28,221 nucleotides of DNA from Virgibacillus_F sp049310925 (lineage in GTDB: Bacteria; Bacillota; Bacilli; Bacillales; Amphibacillaceae): positions 1-28,221 of the forward strand of contig NZ_JBMERP010000045.1 of the NCBI RefSeq assembly GCF_049310925.1. The letters are read 5' to 3'. Each line of letters starts with the position of its first letter. Position 1 is the stretch's first letter. Below, piece after piece: positions 22,972 through 28,221 of the stretch. The notes beneath the pieces were generated by a model. It saw nothing but the letters and a program-made list of their open reading frames with translations. It was not told the origin of the DNA and did no database searches. Position numbers and translations under genes: made by a program.

Positions 22972-22987
22972 TGTAATATAGAATACA
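22972..22987 (-). promoter_or_regulatory. Crp/Fnr-type operator upstream of the membrane-protein gene (one mismatch)
   Basis: TGTAATATAGAATACA matches TGTAA-N6-TTACA at 9 of 10 positions. Its centre is 30 bp from TATAAT (22947-22952), an activator-type position. Confidence 0.5.
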
Positions 22988-23294
22988 AATAAGTAAGCTT
23001 ATTTTTCGGCCTCCAAAAACAGGCTTCTACAGATGTGGCATGAGATTCAAGAGAATATTTCTTTATAATAGTTTTGTTCGCTGTTTGGATAAATCTCCAA
23101 ATCCTGTATTTCACCTCATACATTACTTTTTCTATTTCTATCCACTTAATAACTAGTTGACGATACTCACCTAAAAACTTTACTTTAGCACCCTTTCACA
23201 CAACGCGGGATAAACATATCAAAGGTTTGGACTACCCAGGGTGACCTCTTTCCCCTCGTGGTCCCCCATATTTCTTTCCTCATTTCCTGAGAAA
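22988..23294. other. Intergenic region downstream of the BCCT gene
   Basis: Holds an AT-rich palindrome at 22987-23004 (AAATAAG-TAAG-CTTATTT) and a G/C-rich patch near 23220-23270 just after the BCCT gene. A 71-codon minus frame (22908-23123) overlaps the promoter of the membrane protein and is unlikely to be a gene. Confidence 0.35.
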
Positions 23295-24875
23295 TTATTT
23301 TTCAATTTTATCTATAAAAAACATTTTAATTGCTGAGGCGACTTGTAGAACAAAAACTAATAGAACAGCAGATCCACCTAAAGCAGCTAAATATTTAACA
23401 CCGTCCACGCCTTGTACTCCTCCAGCGAAGGCAACCATGACATATGCGATAATTGCTATAGAAACAGCCCATACAAGCATTTTCCACTTTGCTGGTTCTT
23501 CATCAAAACGTATGTTAGCCGTAGATAATGTTGCTATCGCCCGAACCATTGAATCTGCTGCTGTGGCAAATGATAGAATTAATGCAATCATTACCATAGG
23601 AATTATTATCATAGCTAAAGGCAAGTTAGCTAAAAATGTCCATAAACCAGCAACTGCTCCACTTTCTTTAATAGTTGAAACTAGATCTACAGTGCCATTC
23701 TGCTGCCAGTGTAAAGCAGTTCCCCCGAAAACCCCAAACCAAAAAATGCTAAACACTGCTGGTAAAATCCAATTTACCAACATAAATTGACGAATTGTTC
23801 GACCATACGAAATAATAGCAAGGAAAATTCCCATTAAAGGTGCATAAGCAATCCAGATAGCCCAGTCGTATAATGTCCACCACATGACAAGAGCTTCCCC
23901 TCCGATAATGCTGGAATCAAGACCCCATACCCAGAAATTCTGCAGCCAATATCCAAAACCTGCAGTAGTTGATTGTAGGATATATAAGGTAGGGCCGATG
24001 ACAATCAATAGAACAAGCAGAATGTAAAAGACATTCGCATTGAAACCTGCCATTTTGCGAATTCCTTTGTCCAAACCCTTTAGGGCAGAAATTGTAAACA
24101 ATCCTGTAATAATTAAGGCCAATACCAACCAAACCATAGGTCCCTGTTTAATACCATAAGTAGTTTCAATTCCTGTCCCAATCAAGGCCAACCCTGCTCC
24201 TAGAGAAGAAGCTAATCCAAGTGCAATCGCTAAAACAGCGAGTGTGTCAATAATACTTGGCCACATTCCCTTTGTTACTTTATTTCCAAATAACGGAGTA
24301 AGGGTTCCTGAAACGGATAATGATTGTCTCCTATTAAAGTACATATATGCAACGACCAAACCACTTAACGAATACATAGCATAAGGGATAAACGTCCAAT
24401 TATATAAAGAACGTCCCATTGCAAAAATTGCAGCCATTGAAGTTCCTGGCTCAACCCCTGTTTGCGACATCTCTCCATAGATATTACCGAAATAAATAAT
24501 AGGCTCATTTACCCCGTAAGTAATAACACCGGTTGCAATGCCACCCGTTAGCGCCATCGCAAACCAAGAAGCAAAGGGATATTTAGGTTTTGCATCGGAG
24601 CCACCCAAACGAACATTGCCAAGTTTAGAAAAAGTAATTATGCCAACAATAAGTAGGGCCACAATGGATACAATTTGATAAAGCCATCCAAGCCCTTTCA
24701 AGGATCCAGTAAATCCATTCATAGCTATTTCAGTTAACAATTCGTTGTTTACGATTCCTAGAATAGCCCCTCCACCGACAACAAGGAATGCCGGAATAAA
24801 TACTCCTTTACGTGTTTTCTTCTTTGAGCTTTCAGAGTAACCAGAAACACTATCTTTCTCTGTTCCCAATGCCAT
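23295..24875 (-). CDS. BCCT-family (betaine/choline/carnitine) transporter
   Basis: A 526-aa secondary transporter with about 12 helices. The family signature is in the eighth helix, MWWTLYDWAIWIAYAPLMG, followed by YGRTIRQFMLVNWILP and FGVFGGTALHWQQ. TGGIATGVITYGVNEPII corresponds to the helix-3 glycine stretch. Two tryptophans of the betaine-binding aromatic box in BetP appear as Ile and Tyr here, so the substrate may differ from glycine betaine. There is no long regulatory tail. ATG at 24875 is chosen because GAAAGGAG lies about 6 nt upstream; a GTG at 24893 would start inside that site. It is a single-gene unit. It may import a compatible solute or a quaternary amine used as nutrient. Confidence 0.9.
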   Translation of the reverse strand: MALGTEKDSVSGYSESSKKKTRKGVFIPAFLVVGGGAILGIVNNELLTEIAMNGFTGSLKGLGWLYQIVSIVALLIVGIITFSKLGNVRLGGSDAKPKYPFASWFAMALTGGIATGVITYGVNEPIIYFGNIYGEMSQTGVEPGTSMAAIFAMGRSLYNWTFIPYAMYSLSGLVVAYMYFNRRQSLSVSGTLTPLFGNKVTKGMWPSIIDTLAVLAIALGLASSLGAGLALIGTGIETTYGIKQGPMVWLVLALIITGLFTISALKGLDKGIRKMAGFNANVFYILLVLLIVIGPTLYILQSTTAGFGYWLQNFWVWGLDSSIIGGEALVMWWTLYDWAIWIAYAPLMGIFLAIISYGRTIRQFMLVNWILPAVFSIFWFGVFGGTALHWQQNGTVDLVSTIKESGAVAGLWTFLANLPLAMIIIPMVMIALILSFATAADSMVRAIATLSTANIRFDEEPAKWKMLVWAVSIAIIAYVMVAFAGGVQGVDGVKYLAALGGSAVLLVFVLQVASAIKMFFIDKIEK

Positions 24876-25044
24876 CACAATTCTCCTTTCCACTATTTTT
24901 TAATTGTGCTATACCATAATTTTGTTTTAATCTACTTGACCTTACTTTTTCTGTCCAGTTAAGTGTAGCTGATTCAAAGCTCCCTTCATCGGGATTAGGA
25001 ACACTAACATCGGTATAAAGATGAGAACTATCTATCCACTAAAC

Positions 25045-26484
25045 CTATTTCCAGCCTCGCCTAAACCACTTAATATATTTTTTCATTAACTTAAGCATGC
25101 TTCCTTCAAATAATTTGTTTCGCCAGTACTGATCTGCTGCTTGTTGTACAATCGCTCCTCTTGTTGGATAAGGATGAATAACGTTAGATATTGTGCCAAT
25201 TTTTCGCTTATTTTGTTTCGCGTAGACAAGCTCTTGCATCCAATTACCGGCATCTTTACCAGCTGCATGTGCTCCTATGATATAACCTTTTTTATTCGTT
25301 ATTATTTTTAATAAACCGCTTTTTTCTCGTTCTGCAACAAAACGATCTACTTCATCCAAGTCCACTTTATATACTGAAATGTCCTCACCGTATTTTTCAC
25401 GTGCTTCTTTTTCCGTCATACCGAGGTGGTATATTTCCGGATCCGTGTACGTTACCCAAGGAACGGCATCATAATTAACCTTTCTCCAAAGACCGAAAAC
25501 AGCATTACTAACAGCGACCTTTCCTTCCATTCCTGCTGCATGGGTAAATGGAAACGTCCCAATCGTATCTCCAATCGCATAAATGTGCTTTTGTGTTGTT
25601 TGTAATTGTTTATTTACTATAATGTTACCTTTTTCAGTATTCACACCGATCTCATTTAAGTTAAGACTCTCGATATTTGGTTTTCTACCCGTAGCAATTA
25701 AAACAGCATCAACCGTCATCACTTCCGATTCGCCATTTTGTTCAACGGTAAGAATTTTTTCTTCTCCACTTTGTTCTACTTTTGTTACCTTCGTATTCAG
25801 CTTCAGTGTCAAGTCTTTCTCTAGTGCGTTTTGAAGGTAAGGAACAATTTCCTTATCCTCACGCCCCATTAATGCTGGTGAACCTTCAATAATTGTTACT
25901 TCTGAACCGAGCCTTGCGCATCCTTGGGACAATTCAAGTCCAATTGAACCGCCGCCAACGACTGCTAGTCTTTTTGGTAGAATTTTTAGATAAAAGATCG
26001 ATTCATTTGTCAGATAATCAATTTGATCAATACCTTCAATTGGTGGTATAAATGGACTAGAACCCGTAGCGATTACGATTCGCTTCCCTTTAATATTTTT
26101 ATTATTGCTAACACTAACTATGTGTTCATCAAGGAAATGTCCTTTTCCGAAATACAAGTCAATACCTAAATCCTCAAACCGTTCTTTACTATCGTGTTCT
26201 TGAATATCTGCAATGGCAGCATGAACACGATCCATAACTTTCTCAAGATTAACCTCACCACTAAGGTCAAAATCAAATGCAACAGACGCTTCTTTTGCAG
26301 AATGGACTGTCTTGGCAGCATCAATAAGTGCTTTTGATGGAACACATCCGTAATGAAGACAATCTCCACCCAGTTTGTCATTCTTTTCAACAAGCGCTAC
26401 TTTTGCTCCCATACTTGCAGCACCAGCAGCTACTGTTAGGCCACCTGCTCCTCCTCCAAGGACAATCAAATCATACTTATTCAT
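25045..26484 (-). CDS. MerA-like FAD/NAD(P) disulfide oxidoreductase
   Basis: A 479-aa flavoprotein of the mercuric reductase/lipoamide dehydrogenase group. FAD motif GGGAGG (10-15), redox pair C42-x4-C47 in GGDCLHYGCVPSK, NAD(P) motif GGGSIG, ATGRKPN and YAIGDTIG are seen. The C-terminal catalytic motif reads IHPYPTRGA where lipoamide dehydrogenase has HAHPT, so the proton-relay histidine is Tyr as in MerA. The N-terminal metal-binding domain and C-terminal Cys pair of true MerA are absent, so mercury reduction is unlikely. ATG at 26484 follows GGCGGTGG by 5 nt; a GTG at 26493 is less likely. It is the last gene of the TVP38/CDP-alcohol transferase operon. Similar proteins occur fused to TVP38 domains in other bacteria, implying joint function. 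Confidence 0.85.
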   Translation of the reverse strand: MNKYDLIVLGGGAGGLTVAAGAASMGAKVALVEKNDKLGGDCLHYGCVPSKALIDAAKTVHSAKEASVAFDFDLSGEVNLEKVMDRVHAAIADIQEHDSKERFEDLGIDLYFGKGHFLDEHIVSVSNNKNIKGKRIVIATGSSPFIPPIEGIDQIDYLTNESIFYLKILPKRLAVVGGGSIGLELSQGCARLGSEVTIIEGSPALMGREDKEIVPYLQNALEKDLTLKLNTKVTKVEQSGEEKILTVEQNGESEVMTVDAVLIATGRKPNIESLNLNEIGVNTEKGNIIVNKQLQTTQKHIYAIGDTIGTFPFTHAAGMEGKVAVSNAVFGLWRKVNYDAVPWVTYTDPEIYHLGMTEKEAREKYGEDISVYKVDLDEVDRFVAEREKSGLLKIITNKKGYIIGAHAAGKDAGNWMQELVYAKQNKRKIGTISNVIHPYPTRGAIVQQAADQYWRNKLFEGSMLKLMKKYIKWFRRGWK

Positions 26485-26499
26485 TAATTCCACCGCCTT

Positions 26500-27084
26500 T
26501 TATTCTTTTAATATTTCTCTTGCCTCCCTTAAGCGTTGTAAAGCAGTAAATAGTTCAACACCGATAAAAAGTAGAGTTAGTGCAACTAAATAGTTGGGAA
26601 ATGCAATCATTAACGTGAATAACAAAAAACCTTCTGTTCTTTCCGCTAAACCTGGCTGATAGTAAAAAGTTTTAATACCCTTTTTTTCTGAAACGGCTCC
26701 TACTGTTAAAAAAATCGTCATCGCATAAATAATTGAAACACTCAAAATTAACAACACCCACATCGCATCAGGATAAAGAAAGGAAAGACCTAAAATCACA
26801 CTAATTTCCACAAGTCTGTCATAGCTAACATCTAAAACGGTTCCATACGATGATGTTTTTGTATAGCGGGCCATCGAGCCGTCAACAGCATCTAAGAAAC
26901 CCGATAACCAAAGTACAATGATTGCTAACACTGGTTGTTGTAGATAGATAAATAAACCAGAGAGAACTCCAATAAAAAATGCGATTGTCGTGACTTGATT
27001 AGCACTAAGTCCCATTCTTAATAATCCTTTAGCTGACTTTCTAATAACTGGTTCGACGTAATGACGTGCCTTTGAATCAAGCAT
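26500..27084 (-). CDS. CDP-alcohol phosphatidyltransferase
   Basis: A 194-aa integral membrane enzyme with about five or six helices. It joins a CDP-activated lipid or alcohol to a second alcohol with release of CMP. The catalytic motif is DAVDGSMAR, then G-TVLDVSYDR (about residues 63-88), carrying all four acidic residues of D-G-x2-A-R-xn-G-x3-D-x3-D. The spacer between AR and G is seven residues, where eight is usual. AGGAGG precedes the ATG, overlapping the TVP38 stop region, so translation is coupled. The MerA-like gene starts 15 nt after its stop. Substrate is not predictable: phosphatidylglycerophosphate, inositol-phosphate or other head groups are possible. Confidence 0.85.
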   Translation of the reverse strand: MLDSKARHYVEPVIRKSAKGLLRMGLSANQVTTIAFFIGVLSGLFIYLQQPVLAIIVLWLSGFLDAVDGSMARYTKTSSYGTVLDVSYDRLVEISVILGLSFLYPDAMWVLLILSVSIIYAMTIFLTVGAVSEKKGIKTFYYQPGLAERTEGFLLFTLMIAFPNYLVALTLLFIGVELFTALQRLREAREILKE

Positions 27085-27098
27085 GCTTCAATCGCCTC

Positions 27099-27776
27099 CT
27101 ATTCGTTTTTCGTTATATATTTTTTTCTCACCCATAAACCAACCACGAATAACAGTACTAACAATAAGAATAAAATGATTAAACGACCTTTATAATCTTC
27201 TAATTGCAAAAAATCATGACCAATAATCGTATAAATGACCGTCGCCGGAAACATACCAATCCCTGTCCCTAGTAAAAAGTGAGTAATCCTCATACGGGTT
27301 AACCCCGCCGCATAGCTAATAAAGTCAAAAGATACGATCGGAATTAGTCTTGCTATTAGAACAATCATCAAACCGTGTTTTCCATTAAAATGTTCAAGTT
27401 TTTTTAACCATTGCTTTTCCTTATATTTCTTTGGGATGACTACATCCCCAAATACTGTAGCCAAATAATACGAGACAGCTGCACCAGCCATAGCACCAGT
27501 CCAAGAAATAACGATACCCCAAAAGACACCAAAAACCATTCCATTCGCACCTGCGATAAGAAAAGACGGTAGTGGGGCAATAATTGCTTGTAATACCATT
27601 AAGAAGATACTTGCAATAGGAGCAAACACACCCCAAGAACGAATCCAAGTTAGTAAATTCTGCACATCTCCTTCCATTAACAAATTGGTTCCCCTTTGAA
27701 TAGAAGGAAAGAAAACGAGAAAAGAAATCATAAAAACAATTAGTATAATAATTATGGTGGGCATCCGTTTGTTCAT
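27099..27776 (-). CDS. TVP38/TMEM64 (DedA-type, SNARE-associated) membrane protein
   Basis: A 225-aa membrane protein with a first helix, then the VTT/DedA domain. Signatures are APLPSFLIAGANGMVFG (about 70-86), a re-entrant GAMAGAAVSYYLATVFG, and LIARLIPIVSFDFISYAAGLTRM with GTGIGMFPATVIY. DedA-superfamily proteins include phospholipid and undecaprenyl-phosphate scramblases or carriers. ATG at 27776 is preferred because AAGGTG lies 6 nt upstream; a GTG at 27785 sits in that site. Its stop overlaps the ribosome site of the phosphatidyltransferase. It probably moves the lipid made or used by the neighbours across the membrane; this is inferred. Confidence 0.88.
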   Translation of the reverse strand: MNKRMPTIIIILIVFMISFLVFFPSIQRGTNLLMEGDVQNLLTWIRSWGVFAPIASIFLMVLQAIIAPLPSFLIAGANGMVFGVFWGIVISWTGAMAGAAVSYYLATVFGDVVIPKKYKEKQWLKKLEHFNGKHGLMIVLIARLIPIVSFDFISYAAGLTRMRITHFLLGTGIGMFPATVIYTIIGHDFLQLEDYKGRLIILFLLLVLLFVVGLWVRKKYITKNE

Positions 27777-27813
27777 CTTAAGCACCTTTTTCTAGATATG
27801 ACTTCTTTCATTG

Positions 27814-27892
27814 GCAGTAAGAAAAGGTTAAACACTTTCCTTACTGCATAAGAACTAAGGCTTTCGCCACTAAGACTTGGCGATAAGCCTAG
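27814..27892 (-). repeat. Two adjacent hairpins between the TVP38 genes
   Basis: Hairpin A pairs 27814-27826 with 27835-27847 (13 pairs, one wobble or mismatch depending on strand, 8-base loop). Hairpin B pairs 27855-27869 with 27878-27892 imperfectly and contains the upstream stop codon. Neither has a T run after it, so processing or partial termination within one operon is more likely than full termination. Confidence 0.4.
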
Positions 27893-28221
27893 TTTTCTAA
27901 TTTTTTGTATTTTACGGCTATTTTACGTTTAAGGAAGATAGACAGTCCGATGATTAGACAGAAGATGATCGCTGCCATAGTTATTTGCAGCCAACTTCCT
28001 GAGTCAAGACTACTTCCTAAAAAGTTATAAGCAAAAGTACCGGGGATAATACCAACAAAAGTGGCTATGAAAAAGGAATAAAATTTTATTCGAGTCAATC
28101 CTGACAGATAACTAATAAGATCGAAATTAAAAAGAGGAACGAGCCTTAAAAATAACACGTATAACAATCCATTTTGTTCAATATTTAGCTGGGCTCTATC
28201 TACTTTACCTGTACTTTTATT
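27889..28221 (-). CDS. Second TVP38/TMEM64 membrane protein, partial
   Basis: The C-terminal 110 codons of a gene whose start lies beyond the window edge. The frame is open to the last base. LFLRLVPLFNFDLISYLSGLTRI and FVGIIPGTFAYNFLG match the conserved half of the VTT/DedA domain, followed by a final helix and the basic tail KRKIAVKYKKLEN. It is a paralogue of the next gene in the same orientation, about 110 bp away. Such pairs may form hetero-oligomers, but this is only a suggestion. Confidence 0.85.
   Translation of the reverse strand, partial: NKSTGKVDRAQLNIEQNGLLYVLFLRLVPLFNFDLISYLSGLTRIKFYSFFIATFVGIIPGTFAYNFLGSSLDSGSWLQITMAAIIFCLIIGLSIFLKRKIAVKYKKLEN

Noticed and set aside
22908..23123. 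71-codon minus-strand reading frame
   Set aside because: It overlaps the promoter, operator and start of the four-helix membrane protein and has no ribosome site.
25045..26484. True mercuric reductase and mer operon
   Set aside because: No N-terminal metal-binding domain, no C-terminal vicinal cysteines, and no merR, merT or merP nearby.

Overview
The window is low-GC, AT-rich bacterial DNA with strong Gram-positive ribosome binding sites, frequent TTG and GTG starts, Bacillus-type 7-1-7 Fur boxes, a lipobox lipoprotein and Bacillus-like proteins. It most likely comes from a member of the Bacillaceae, possibly a salt-tolerant one because of the BCCT osmolyte-type transporter. I see no rRNA, tRNA, CRISPR array or intact insertion sequence.

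Layout. 1-2.9 kb (minus): a frameshifted APC amino-acid permease and a tandem-fused nitroreductase of the iodotyrosine-deiodinase type. 2.9-8.1 kb: a stand-alone signal peptidase II paralogue divergent from an OsmC protein, a HAD dehalogenase interrupted by TGA at codon 3, a LysE-type exporter, a glutathione-reductase-like flavoprotein, an FMN reductase and a truncated peroxiredoxin. 8.6-18.7 kb (all minus): a cell-surface block. A Fur-boxed lipoprotein is followed by a tight operon of UDP-glucuronate epimerase, flippase-like protein, phosphodiesterase and polyprenyl-type glycosyltransferase. Next come a second Fur box with an FTR1 iron-permease pair, then a GT-C glycosyltransferase and UDP-glucose dehydrogenase. 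19.1-22.9 kb: an FMN-binding glutamate-synthase-like protein, an AhpD-like protein, a glutaredoxin-like protein, a Crp/Fnr regulator and a four-helix membrane protein. 23.3-28.2 kb (minus): a BCCT transporter, then an operon of TVP38/DedA protein, CDP-alcohol phosphatidyltransferase and MerA-like flavoprotein, with a second TVP38 gene cut by the window edge.

Two observations stand out. First, the AhpD-like gene (20608-21141) has one in-frame TGA exactly where the family has the second cysteine of its CxxC redox motif. A short GC-rich hairpin lies 10 nt downstream, as a bacterial SECIS element would. It is a candidate selenoprotein (C77-x-x-U80), although a nonsense mutation is not excluded because other genes here are broken. 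Second, a palindrome TGTAA-N6-TTACA occurs three times perfectly and twice with one mismatch. It lies in front of osmC/lspA, FMN reductase/peroxiredoxin, the glutaredoxin-like gene/crp, the AhpD-like gene and the membrane protein. This suggests that the local Crp/Fnr protein runs a thiol or peroxide regulon including itself and the candidate selenoprotein.

The iron and glycan genes form a second theme. Two Fur-boxed secreted proteins appear to share an alpha-helical repeat and flank a uronic-acid glycan operon and FTR1. Everything here is read by eye. Family calls rest on motifs, and promoter and operator calls are pattern matches.
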